The notes under the pieces: model-generated
Seen by the model: the letters and a program-made list of their open reading frames with translations, nothing else
The model's database searches: none
What the model was told of the DNA's origin: nothing
NCBI GenBank assembly: GCA_964387535.1
Contig: CAYLXH010000025.1
Location: 1-20,648, forward strand
Source: Butyricicoccus_A sp964387535
GTDB lineage: Bacteria; Bacillota; Clostridia; Oscillospirales; Butyricicoccaceae
DNA length: 20,648 nt
Direction: 5' to 3'
Part shown: piece by piece, positions 14,205 to 20,648 of the stretch
Layout: each line of letters begins with the position of its first letter
Position numbering within the stretch: the stretch's first letter is position 1
Position numbers and translations under genes: made by a program

Positions 14205-14843
14205 ATGTTATTTCACCATACCAGACGACACCGCATTGTCATCACTGTCCTGCTGACGCTTCTCTGCGTCGTCGGAACGGCATCCGCCGCAAAAATTACC
14301 GCAACGAGTAACGTCGTTGTGCGGGAAAAAGCGAGCATCAGCAGTGCCAAATTGACCACCATGCCGCAAAATACGACAAGAACGGTACTGAATCAATCCG
14401 GCAACTGGTACAAGATCAAAATGAACGGAAAAGTCGGCTACGTCCACAAAAACCGTGTAAAACTGGACGAAGCGACATTCCGCACGGAGGTCGTCAATCT
14501 GGCAAAAAAACAGGTCGGAAAGCGCTATGTCTATGGCGCTGAGGGTCCCAACTCCTTTGACTGCTCCGGTCTGACACAATATCTCTATAAAAATTGCGGC
14601 AAGTCCATCCCCCGCGTCTCCAGTGACCAGTACTCCTCCTCGCAGAAGGTAAAAAAATCCTCCTTGAAAAAGGGAGATCTGCTCTTTTTCTCCACTTCCT
14701 CCAGCGGTTCCGTAGGACATGTCGGTATTTATATCGGTAACAACGAGATGGTACACGCCGCCAACTCCAACACAGGAGTCGTCATCACTGATCTGAGTTC
14801 TTCCTATTATGTCAAGCATTACGTCGGCGCCGGACGATACTAA
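14205..14843 (+). CDS. Secreted SH3b-NlpC/P60 cell-wall peptidase
   Basis: A 212-residue exported peptidoglycan hydrolase that should cut cell-wall stem peptides. A signal peptide (residues 1-28: HTRRHR, then the hydrophobic IVITVLLTLLCVVG, with TASA before the likely cut) is followed by a bacterial SH3 domain (about 34-87, SNVVVREKAS to VGYVHKNRVKL) for wall binding and an NlpC/P60 domain (about 94-212). The catalytic triad region is complete: C120 in FDCSGLTQY, H172 in VGHVGIYIG, H184 in MVHAAN. ATG 14205 has AGAGGGA 6 nt upstream; a longer in-frame extension to a TTG at 14097 crosses the leader hairpins and is discounted. A perfect promoter, structured leader and strong terminator make it a single-gene unit. 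Confidence 0.93.
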   Translation: MLFHHTRRHRIVITVLLTLLCVVGTASAAKITATSNVVVREKASISSAKLTTMPQNTTRTVLNQSGNWYKIKMNGKVGYVHKNRVKLDEATFRTEVVNLAKKQVGKRYVYGAEGPNSFDCSGLTQYLYKNCGKSIPRVSSDQYSSSQKVKKSSLKKGDLLFFSTSSSGSVGHVGIYIGNNEMVHAANSNTGVVITDLSSSYYVKHYVGAGRY

Positions 14844-14856
14844 CTACTTAACAAAG

Positions 14857-14894
14857 AAAAAGAGGACGATGCATCAACCAATCGTCCTCTTTTT
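14857..14894. terminator. Bidirectional intrinsic terminator
   Basis: AAAAAGAGGACGAT (14857-14870) pairs perfectly with ATCGTCCTCTTTTT (14881-14894) around a 10-nt loop; the T tract continues to 14898. It ends both the NlpC/P60 transcript (plus) and the rsmI transcript (minus, stop at 14900). Confidence 0.94.
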
Positions 14895-14899
14895 TTTTG

Positions 14900-15754
14900 T
14901 TATTCCAGCAGTTGTTTCTGCTCCAGCGCCGCCTGATACAGCATATTCTTTCGCACGCCGGTCTGCTTTGCCGCCTGCTTGACGGCCTCGTTGTGCCGCA
15001 TTCCGCCCTGTTCCCATGCAGCGACCAATTCCAGTGCGCGCGCAAGTGCCTGTTCCTCGCTCTCCTCATCCGCACCTTCCGGCGCTCCCTGCACAATCAG
15101 TACATACTCCCCACGCGGGTCATGCTGTTCATAATAGAGCACCGCCTCGGGCAGCGTCATGCGTAGGCACTCCTCATGCAGTTTAGTCAGCTCCCGACAC
15201 AGGGCAATCTGCCGCTCTCCCAGCAACTGCGCCAAATCCTTGAGCGTTGTGCGCAGCCGGTGGGGGGCCTCATAGAGAATGCAGGTCCGTGACTCAGCCC
15301 GCAGCGCCTCGAGCCGCTGTTTTCTTGTCTTGTTGTCGGTCGGCAAAAAGCCCTCAAAGCACCATTTACCGCTGGGAAGTCCACTCTGCGCCAATGCTGC
15401 CACCGCCGCACACGGTCCCGGAACCGGCACCACCGGAATTCCGCTTTGGTGGCACAAGTCTGCCAGCTCCTCCCCCGGATCGCTGATCGCCGGCATACCG
15501 GCATCCGTCACCAGTGCACAGTCCTCGCCGCGTTGGATGCGCGCGACAATCTCCGGACCGCGCTGTCGGCGATTGTGCTCATGGTAGCTGACCATCGGCT
15601 TGGAGATCTCCAGATGCCGCAGCAGTTTGCCGCTGACCCGGGTATCCTCCGCCGCAATAAAATCACACTCGGATAAAATCCGCACCGCTCGATAAGTCAA
15701 ATCCTCCAGATTGCCAATCGGTGTGCCGACCAGATAGAGCGTTCCACTCGACAT
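14900..15754 (-). CDS. rsmI: 16S rRNA (cytidine-1402-2'-O)-methyltransferase RsmI
   Basis: Methylates the 2'-OH of C1402 in the ribosomal decoding centre using S-adenosylmethionine. 284 residues, the normal length, with the tetrapyrrole-methylase fold: LYLVGTPIGNLEDLTYRA (6-23), AAEDTRVSGKLLRH (34-47), SYHEHN (56-61), LVTDAGMPAISDPGEEL (81-97) and VPGPCAAVAALAQSGLPSG (111-129). The frame opens at a GTG (15763), but that codon overlaps the ribosome site CAGGAG; ATG 15754 lies 8 nt past AGGAG. It follows trmN6 by 35 bp. The trmN6-rsmI pairing is also known in Bacillus (yabB, yabC). It ends at a shared bidirectional terminator. Confidence 0.94.
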   Translation of the reverse strand: MSSGTLYLVGTPIGNLEDLTYRAVRILSECDFIAAEDTRVSGKLLRHLEISKPMVSYHEHNRRQRGPEIVARIQRGEDCALVTDAGMPAISDPGEELADLCHQSGIPVVPVPGPCAAVAALAQSGLPSGKWCFEGFLPTDNKTRKQRLEALRAESRTCILYEAPHRLRTTLKDLAQLLGERQIALCRELTKLHEECLRMTLPEAVLYYEQHDPRGEYVLIVQGAPEGADEESEEQALARALELVAAWEQGGMRHNEAVKQAAKQTGVRKNMLYQAALEQKQLLE

Positions 15755-15789
15755 CGTTATCACTCCTGTATTTTTTATTTATTATTATA

Positions 15790-16521
15790 CTAATCGTATA
15801 CAAATTGATCCTGATGATAGATCGTTCGGTACTCCTCCGTCGGCCGTCCATCCAATTCATTGACCAGCAGAGGCGGCAGAACCTGTACCCCGGGCGCAGA
15901 GCCCCGGCGCACCTCCATCAGCACCGAGGATGGAACCGCCTGTGCATTCTGGTGTACAAACCGGATCCGTTTCGGTTCCATCCCATACTGTCGGAACAGG
16001 ACAATGCAGTCGCACAACCGCTCCGGACGATGAACAAACGCCGCCCGTCCTCCATATTTCACAAGATACCCTGCCGCCCGAATAAACTCCTCCAGTGTCC
16101 CGGTCTTTTCCTGCCTTGCGCGGTTTTTATGACTTCCTGCCGCATGAAATCCGCTGTTCTCAGAAAAATACGGCGGATTGCAAATCAGGTAATCAAATGT
16201 CCCTACCGGATAATACTGTTTGTAATCACGAACATCGCCGCACCGGATATGCATTCGATCCGACAGTCCGTTTCGCTCTGCGTTTTCCTCTGCCAGCGCG
16301 GCAACCTCTTCCTGATACTCCAATCCGGTCACCGACAGATGAGGAAATCGCGCGCACAGCAGTACGCCCAGCGCGCCATTTCCACAGCCGAGATCCATGA
16401 CCTTCGCCCGCGCAGGAGGCTGTGCAAACGCGGACAGCAGCACACTGTCCTGTCCCAGCTTAAAAAATTGATCGTCCTGGATCAAACAATATCCATCCCA
16501 CAGCTTATCCTCTCGGCGCAT
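15790..16521 (-). CDS. trmN6: tRNA1(Val) adenine-37 N6-methyltransferase family (TrmN6/YabB)
   Basis: A 243-residue class I SAM-dependent methyltransferase. The SAM-binding motif VMDLGCGNGALGVLL (41-55) is followed by the acidic GLEYQEE (67-73), GDVRDY (95-100) and the base-flipping catalytic motif NPPY (115-118), typical of amino-methyltransferases acting on adenine. The N-terminus (GYCLIQDDQFFKLGQDSVLLSAF) matches the YfiC/TrmN6 group, which methylates A37 of tRNA1(Val). The frame is open to 16680, but that extension crosses the terminator of the rnhA transcript; ATG 16521 has GGGAGG 5 nt upstream. Its neighbour rsmI supports an RNA-modification role. The substrate tRNA position is inferred from family only. 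Confidence 0.87.
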   Translation of the reverse strand: MRREDKLWDGYCLIQDDQFFKLGQDSVLLSAFAQPPARAKVMDLGCGNGALGVLLCARFPHLSVTGLEYQEEVAALAEENAERNGLSDRMHIRCGDVRDYKQYYPVGTFDYLICNPPYFSENSGFHAAGSHKNRARQEKTGTLEEFIRAAGYLVKYGGRAAFVHRPERLCDCIVLFRQYGMEPKRIRFVHQNAQAVPSSVLMEVRRGSAPGVQVLPPLLVNELDGRPTEEYRTIYHQDQFVYD

Positions 16522-16541
16522 AAGTCCTCCCGTTATTACTA

Positions 16542-16570
16542 ATTGTATTTTTATATTTCTATAATACAAT
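16542..16570. repeat. Inverted repeat ATTGTATT-N13-AATACAAT
   Basis: Perfect 8-bp arms (16542-16549 and 16563-16570) with a 13-nt spacer, 21 bp upstream of the trmN6 start. It overlaps the only likely promoter region of trmN6. A similar repeat with the same spacer length lies at 16703-16731. It could be an operator or a leader hairpin. Confidence 0.5.
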
Positions 16571-16586
16571 ATATATTCACTTACAG

Positions 16587-16616
16587 AAAAAGGGCAAGCA
16601 CCTTGTACTTGCCCTT
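16587..16616 (-). terminator. Terminator of the gyrB-gyrA-rnhA transcript
   Basis: Minus strand: AAGGGCAAG (16608-16616) pairs with CTTGCCCTT (16590-16598) around a 9-nt loop, with a T5 run at 16587-16591 extending past the stem. It lies about 120 nt past the rnhA stop codon, leaving a long 3' untranslated region. Confidence 0.85.
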
Positions 16617-16702
16617 CCATCCGTTTGGAATATCCGCAGGGCGGCGTGTCCTGCATCTCAGACACCGTTTCCGTTGCCATGTTGTCACTGATTGTATTAC
16701 TT

Positions 16703-16731
16703 TTTGTATAATCATCTTAAAACTATACAAA
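16703..16731. repeat. Inverted repeat TTTGTATA-N13-TATACAAA
   Basis: Perfect 8-bp arms (16703-16710 and 16724-16731), 13-nt spacer, beginning 2 nt after the rnhA stop codon. Neither strand shows a T tract after it that would make it a normal terminator. Confidence 0.5.
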
Positions 16732-16733
16732 TT

Positions 16734-17183
16734 TTATGGATTCTTGAGGCGTTTCCACGCCGCAACCGCCAGCTCATCACAGCGGTTATTGTTTTCATTC
16801 TGAGCATGTCCCTTCACCCAATGGAAGGTCACCTCATGCACGTCCAGCAGATCAATCAGACGTTCCCACAGATCGGGATTTTTTGCCGGTTCCTTGGGGG
16901 TCCGCATCCATCCCTTGCTCCTCCATTTCACCGCCCATCCCTTCTGGATCGCATCAATGACATATTTGCTGTCGGAATACAAATCGACAATACAGGGAGT
17001 ATTCAATACCTCCAACGCCGTGATCACCGCCAGCAGCTCCATCCGATTATTTGTTGTGGAGGGAAAGCCCTGACTGATCTCCTTGCGGTGCTCACCGTAC
17101 TGCAGGATGACGCCGAAGCCGCCCGGGCCGGGATTGCCCGAGCACGCTCCATCGGTATAGATCACAACATGTTTTTTATTCAT
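16734..17183 (-). CDS. rnhA: Ribonuclease HI
   Basis: Cuts the RNA strand of RNA-DNA hybrids (R-loops, Okazaki primers). 149 residues, the classical length. Catalytic acidic residues are in place: D11 in YTDGACSGNPGPGGFG, E49 in NNRMELLAV, D71 in LYSDSKYV, D136 in RCDELAV, with the H126 loop (WVKGHAQNENNNR). ATG 17183 overlaps the end of gyrA by 8 nt (shared ATGAATAA); GGAGA lies 9 nt upstream within gyrA. The longer in-frame opening to 17351 lies wholly inside gyrA and encodes a basic, unlikely sequence. Expression is therefore tied to gyrase; RNase HI and gyrase both limit R-loops, which gives the pairing biological sense (inference). Confidence 0.94.
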   Translation of the reverse strand: MNKKHVVIYTDGACSGNPGPGGFGVILQYGEHRKEISQGFPSTTNNRMELLAVITALEVLNTPCIVDLYSDSKYVIDAIQKGWAVKWRSKGWMRTPKEPAKNPDLWERLIDLLDVHEVTFHWVKGHAQNENNNRCDELAVAAWKRLKNP

Positions 17184-19776
17184 CCGCGTCATTCTCCGCT
17201 GTCTCCGCCGGCTGAGTCTGTTCTGCAGACCCCTCCTGTTCCGGAGACTCCTCTTCTGCATCCTCCGCGTCGGTCTTGGTGATGGAAATGACCTTGCCGC
17301 TCTCGCTCGTACGCATGACGATGACACCCTGGGAGGCGCGTCCACAGGCACGAATATCTGCCACAGCGGTGCGGATAATGACGCCGCTGTCCGTGATGAT
17401 CATCGCGTCATCCGACTCGCTAACCGCCGCGACACCCGCCAGCAGACCGGTTTTTTCCGTGATTCCGTGGGCAATCATGCCGCGTCCGCCGCGGTGATGT
17501 ACGGAAAAGTCCTCTGCCGGCGTGCGCTTACCGTATCCATTTTCCGTCACGGTCAGCACCTCAACGCTGGACGGCGCACAGATCGCGCCAATCACACAGT
17601 CACCGTCCGCCAGCGTGATGCCGCGTACACCGACTGCGGTGCGTCCCATCGGGCGTACCTCACTCTCCTCAAAGCAGACCGCCTGACCGCTGCGGGAGAC
17701 CAGCATAATTTTCTGCTCTCCGTCGGTCACAAACACATCGACGACATTGTCTCCCTCGTTGAGGCTGAGCACGCGCAGTCCGCTGCGGCGGATATTTCCC
17801 AAATCCGACAGCGGAATTCGCTTAACGGTACCCTTTTCTGTCGCGAGGAACAGATACTTCGCTTCTTCTCCCGTATTGCCATAGTGGCCGGTCGGGAACA
17901 TCGCTGTAATTTTTTCCTCCGACTCCATTTCCAGCAGATTGACCAGATTCATTCCCTTGGCCGTGCGGCTGGATTCCGGAATCTGATAGCCCTTGAGTTT
18001 ATAAACCTTGCCCTTATTGGAATAAAACAGAATATGATCATGCGACGATGCAGTAAACAGCACCTCCGCATAATCCTCATCGCGGGTCGCCATCGCACTG
18101 ATGCCGCGTCCGCCGCGGCGCTGAGCCCGATAGGTGCTGGTCGGCAGACGCTTGATATAGCCATAATGCGTCAGCGTATAGGTGCAGTCCTCCCGCTCGA
18201 TCAAATCCTCAATATCAATCTCATTGTCTACGTTTTCAATCGACGTGCGGCGCTCATCACCGAACTTGCCGCGGATTTCCAGCAGCTCGGTCTTGACCGT
18301 CTGCATCATATTCTCACGCGAGGACAAAATTGTGAGATACCCCTCAATGCGCGTCTCGATCTCATCGTACTCATCGTTGATCTTCTGGCGCTCCAGACCA
18401 GACAGACGTCCCAGACGCATGTTGACAATGGCCTGTGCCTGATCCTCATCCAGATGGAATTCGTACTCCTCTTCCCCATCCACGATGCCAAGCAGTGCAA
18501 TCTGATTGATCACAAACGGCTCCTGCATCAAATTCAGCTTCGCCTCTGCCTCATTGGCTGACGCGCGGATGATGGCAATAATGCGGTCAATGTTATCGGT
18601 TGCGACCTTCAGACCCTCGAGGATATGCGCCCGTTTCTGTGCCTTTTCCAGCTCATAGCGCGTGCGGCGCTCGATAACCTCGCACTGGAAGTCGATATAC
18701 TGATCAATCAGCTCGCGCAGGCTGAGCGTGCGCGGCTGGTTTTTCACCAGTGCCAGATTGTGTACCGAAACGCTGTCCTGCAGCTGGGTATAATTAAACA
18801 GCTGATTGAGCACGACCTGGGCATTGACATCCCGCTTGAGCTCGATGACAATGCGCATTCCCTCGCGGTCGGATTCGTCGCGCAGGTCGGAAATGCCCTC
18901 TACCCGCTTCTCCTTGACCAGATTGGCAATGGATTCCACCAGACGGGCCTTATTGACCATATACGGGATTTCCGTAGCCACAATGCGGGTGCGCCCGTTG
19001 CCCATGTCCTCAAAATGCGTACGGGCGCGCACCTTGATCTTGCCGCGTCCGGTCGCATACGCCGCACGGATACCGCTGCGTCCCATGATAATGCCACCGG
19101 TCGGGAAATCCGGTCCCTTGATATAGCGGCAGATGTCCTCCAGCTGCGCCTCCGGATTGTCGATAACATGACAGATTCCGTCAATGACCTCGGTCAAATT
19201 GTGCGGCGGCATATTGGTCGCCATACCGACCGCAATACCGGATGAGCCGTTGACCAGCATATGCGGGAAGCGCGACGGTAGAACCACCGGCTCCTTGCGG
19301 TTGTCATCAAAGTTCGGCTGGAAATCGACGGTATTTTTCTCGATGTCCATCATCATGTAGGCCGCAATCTTGCTCAGACGGGCCTCCGTGTAACGGTAGG
19401 CCGCCGGGGGATCGCCGTCCACCGAGCCGAAGTTACCGTGACCGTCGATGGTGGTATAGCGCAGCGAGAACGGCTGTGCCATACGAACCAGTGCATCGTA
19501 CACCGATGCGTCACCGTGCGGATGATACCGGCCGAGCACGTTGCCGACGGCCGTCGCACATTTTCGGTACGGGCGGTCTGCGGTCAGGTGATCCTCATAC
19601 ATGGCGTACAGGATGCGGCGATGAACCGGCTTCAGGCCGTCACGGGCATCCGGCAGCGCACGTCCGGCGATGACCGACATGGCATACGCAATATAGGATT
19701 TTTTCATTTCCTTATCCAGATCGACCGGAACGATCTTCTGGTTTTCAAAACTGATCTTACTGTTATCGCTGCTCAT
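17176..19776 (-). CDS. gyrA: DNA gyrase subunit A
   Basis: The DNA-cleaving subunit of gyrase, which introduces negative supercoils. 866 residues from ATG 19776. The winged-helix/tower part shows DGLKPVHRRILYAM (46-59), the quinolone-site helix GRYHPHGDASVYDALVRMAQ (82-101) and catalytic Y129 in AYRYTEARLS. The C-terminal beta-pinwheel contains the GyrA box QRRGGRG, which separates GyrA from ParC. An acidic tail of about 30 residues ends the protein. AGAGGAG lies 6 nt upstream of the start; the frame open to 19809 overlaps the preceding small ORF and is discounted. The position matching E. coli Ser83 is Ala90, as in Mycobacterium tuberculosis. It lies in the order gyrB, small ORF, gyrA, rnhA. 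Confidence 0.97.
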   Translation of the reverse strand: MSSDNSKISFENQKIVPVDLDKEMKKSYIAYAMSVIAGRALPDARDGLKPVHRRILYAMYEDHLTADRPYRKCATAVGNVLGRYHPHGDASVYDALVRMAQPFSLRYTTIDGHGNFGSVDGDPPAAYRYTEARLSKIAAYMMMDIEKNTVDFQPNFDDNRKEPVVLPSRFPHMLVNGSSGIAVGMATNMPPHNLTEVIDGICHVIDNPEAQLEDICRYIKGPDFPTGGIIMGRSGIRAAYATGRGKIKVRARTHFEDMGNGRTRIVATEIPYMVNKARLVESIANLVKEKRVEGISDLRDESDREGMRIVIELKRDVNAQVVLNQLFNYTQLQDSVSVHNLALVKNQPRTLSLRELIDQYIDFQCEVIERRTRYELEKAQKRAHILEGLKVATDNIDRIIAIIRASANEAEAKLNLMQEPFVINQIALLGIVDGEEEYEFHLDEDQAQAIVNMRLGRLSGLERQKINDEYDEIETRIEGYLTILSSRENMMQTVKTELLEIRGKFGDERRTSIENVDNEIDIEDLIEREDCTYTLTHYGYIKRLPTSTYRAQRRGGRGISAMATRDEDYAEVLFTASSHDHILFYSNKGKVYKLKGYQIPESSRTAKGMNLVNLLEMESEEKITAMFPTGHYGNTGEEAKYLFLATEKGTVKRIPLSDLGNIRRSGLRVLSLNEGDNVVDVFVTDGEQKIMLVSRSGQAVCFEESEVRPMGRTAVGVRGITLADGDCVIGAICAPSSVEVLTVTENGYGKRTPAEDFSVHHRGGRGMIAHGITEKTGLLAGVAAVSESDDAMIITDSGVIIRTAVADIRACGRASQGVIVMRTSESGKVISITKTDAEDAEEESPEQEGSAEQTQPAETAENDADE

Positions 19777-19778
19777 GC

Positions 19779-19970
19779 TTACTCCTCTTCCAACGCTTCC
19801 TCCACGCATCCGATCGCTTCCCCGAGCGAATCCAGTGCGTCACCCAGCAGCTCCTCCTGCTCTGTGCGGCGCCTGTTGGTTCCGGATTCCGTCAGATCGA
19901 CCAGACGGTTATACAGCTCTTTCAGCTCCTTCTCTATCTCATTGAGCTGGCTTCGCTTTCTCTCATCCAT
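19779..19970 (-). CDS. Small charged coiled-coil protein between gyrB and gyrA
   Basis: A 63-residue protein I do not recognise. About half the residues are charged. It begins MDERKRSQLNEIEKELKELY, continues with a heptad-like pattern (NRLVDL), has a short RRR stretch near residue 33, and a second acidic amphipathic helix (LLGDALDSLGEAIGCVEEAL) to the end. It has no membrane segment or metal motif; it has one cysteine (about residue 54). Support for a real gene: AGAGGAA 8 nt before the ATG, a 15-bp gap after gyrB, and a TAA stop only 2 nt before the gyrA start, so its final GAGGAG codons act as the gyrA ribosome site. It may bind gyrase or just couple translation; function unknown. Confidence 0.75.
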   Translation of the reverse strand: MDERKRSQLNEIEKELKELYNRLVDLTESGTNRRRTEQEELLGDALDSLGEAIGCVEEALEEE

Positions 19971-19985
19971 TGGTACATTCCTCTG

Positions 19986-20648
19986 TCAAATGTCCAGATT
20001 TCTGGCATATTTTGCATTTCTCTGAATAAATTCACGGCGCGGCTCCACCTTTTCTCCCATCAGCAGCGTGAACGTCTCATCCGCCAATGCGGCGTCGTCC
20101 AGCGTCACCTGGAGCAGCGTGCGGTGCTCCGGATCCATCGTAGTCTCCCACAGCTGATGCGGATCCATCTCACCCAGACCTTTGTAGCGCTGGATCAGGA
20201 CGTTATCCCCCATCTCTGCCAGCACGGCCAGCTGTTCTTCCTCGGTGTAGGTGTAGCGTACCGTTTTGCCCTTTTCGTTTTTAAACAGCGGCGGCTGTGC
20301 GATATACACATGCCCCTCTTCAATCAGCGGGCGCATATAGCGGAAGAAGAAGGTCAGCAGCAGCGTGCGGATATGACTGCCATCGACATCGGCGTCCGCC
20401 ATCAGAATAATCTTTCCATAGCGCAGCTTGCTGGTATCAAAGTCCTCGCCGAAGCCGGCGCCAAACGCGGTGATCATCGGGCTGAGCTTGTCGTTGCCGT
20501 AGACCTTGTCCAGCCGCGCCTTCTCGACATTCAGCATCTTGCCCCACAGCGGCAAAATCGCCTGGAACCGGCGGTCACGCCCTTCCTTGGCCGAGCCGCC
20601 TGCGGAATCACCCTCGACGATATAGATTTCCGTCAGCTCCGGATCACG
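19986..20648 (-). CDS. gyrB: DNA gyrase subunit B, C-terminal part (runs off the right edge)
   Basis: The ATPase/Toprim subunit of gyrase; 220 C-terminal codons are present. The window edge falls within the Toprim domain: EGDSAGGSAKEGRDR is the first catalytic acidic motif, and DADVDGSHIRTLLLTFFFR the metal-binding DxD motif. The tail holds the typical RYKGLGEMDPHQLWETTMDP and ends with EFIQRNAKYARNLDI, standard for GyrB. The usual LPLRGK is LPLWGK here and the following segment reads DKVYGNDKL, variants I associate with Oscillospirales-type GyrB. The gene is followed after 15 bp by the small coiled-coil ORF and then gyrA. Its ATPase domain is outside the window. Confidence 0.96.
   Translation of the reverse strand, partial: RDPELTEIYIVEGDSAGGSAKEGRDRRFQAILPLWGKMLNVEKARLDKVYGNDKLSPMITAFGAGFGEDFDTSKLRYGKIILMADADVDGSHIRTLLLTFFFRYMRPLIEEGHVYIAQPPLFKNEKGKTVRYTYTEEEQLAVLAEMGDNVLIQRYKGLGEMDPHQLWETTMDPEHRTLLQVTLDDAALADETFTLLMGEKVEPRREFIQRNAKYARNLDI

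Noticed and set aside
16522..16680. In-frame upstream extension of trmN6 (53 codons) or a separate small ORF
   Set aside because: It runs through the rnhA terminator hairpin and lacks a ribosome site at its ATG; GGGAGG directly before ATG 16521 marks the true start.
17467..18561. A 364-codon plus-strand open frame inside gyrA
   Set aside because: Antisense shadow of gyrA; no ribosome site and no recognisable fold.
1..20648. CRISPR arrays, transposases, integrases, phage genes, tRNA genes, toxin-antitoxin or defence genes
   Set aside because: Looked for on both strands. No regularly spaced repeats, no such protein motifs among credible ORFs, and no tRNA-like cloverleaf noticed by eye. A tRNA or Rfam scan could not be run.

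Overview
The window reads as a chromosomal segment of a Gram-positive, low-to-moderate-GC anaerobe of class Clostridia, most likely Oscillospirales (inferred from protein character only; no rRNA or other marker is present). Supporting signs are strong AGGAGG-type ribosome sites, sigma-A promoters with 17-bp spacers, a perfect CIRCE operator, a flavin reductase-rubredoxin fusion, the mfd / PPIC-lipoprotein neighbourhood, a NifS/NifU pair, and a GyrB Toprim region with the LPLWGK variant. I see no rRNA, tRNA, CRISPR array, insertion sequence, phage gene or integrase. Most of the window is ordinary core genome; the unusual material is mainly in intergenic RNA and operator structures.

Layout, left to right. 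1-409 (-) is the start of clpB, with a sigma-A promoter and a CIRCE operator upstream. A divergent, AT-rich gap leads to a small Xre-type regulator (888-1226, +) and a flavin reductase/rubredoxin protein (1424-2050, +). A bidirectional terminator separates these from a minus-strand block: a DUF1836 regulator, a membrane GT2 glycosyltransferase, a PPIC-type foldase lipoprotein, mfd, nifU and nifS (2104-10948). The glycosyltransferase, foldase and nifS each have a recognisable promoter.

11267-14843 (+) is a mixed accessory stretch. It holds a TetR regulator whose promoter is covered by a 16-bp-arm palindrome and which overlaps a CPA-type cation/proton antiporter gene by 4 bp; a PaaI-like hotdog thioesterase whose promoter contains an inverted repeat; a possible small RNA; and a secreted SH3b-NlpC/P60 peptidase. 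The peptidase gene has a perfect consensus promoter and a 5' leader with two terminator-like hairpins, a competing 12-bp pairing and a WalR-like direct repeat.

14900-20648 (-) returns to core genome: rsmI and trmN6 (rRNA and tRNA methylation), then the cluster gyrB - small coiled-coil ORF - gyrA - rnhA, with short gaps or overlaps that suggest translational coupling. gyrB runs off the right edge and clpB off the left.

No wholly new multi-gene system is evident. The best candidates for undescribed biology are the NlpC/P60 leader, the possible small RNA just before it, the TetR/antiporter operator, and the 63-aa protein between gyrB and gyrA.
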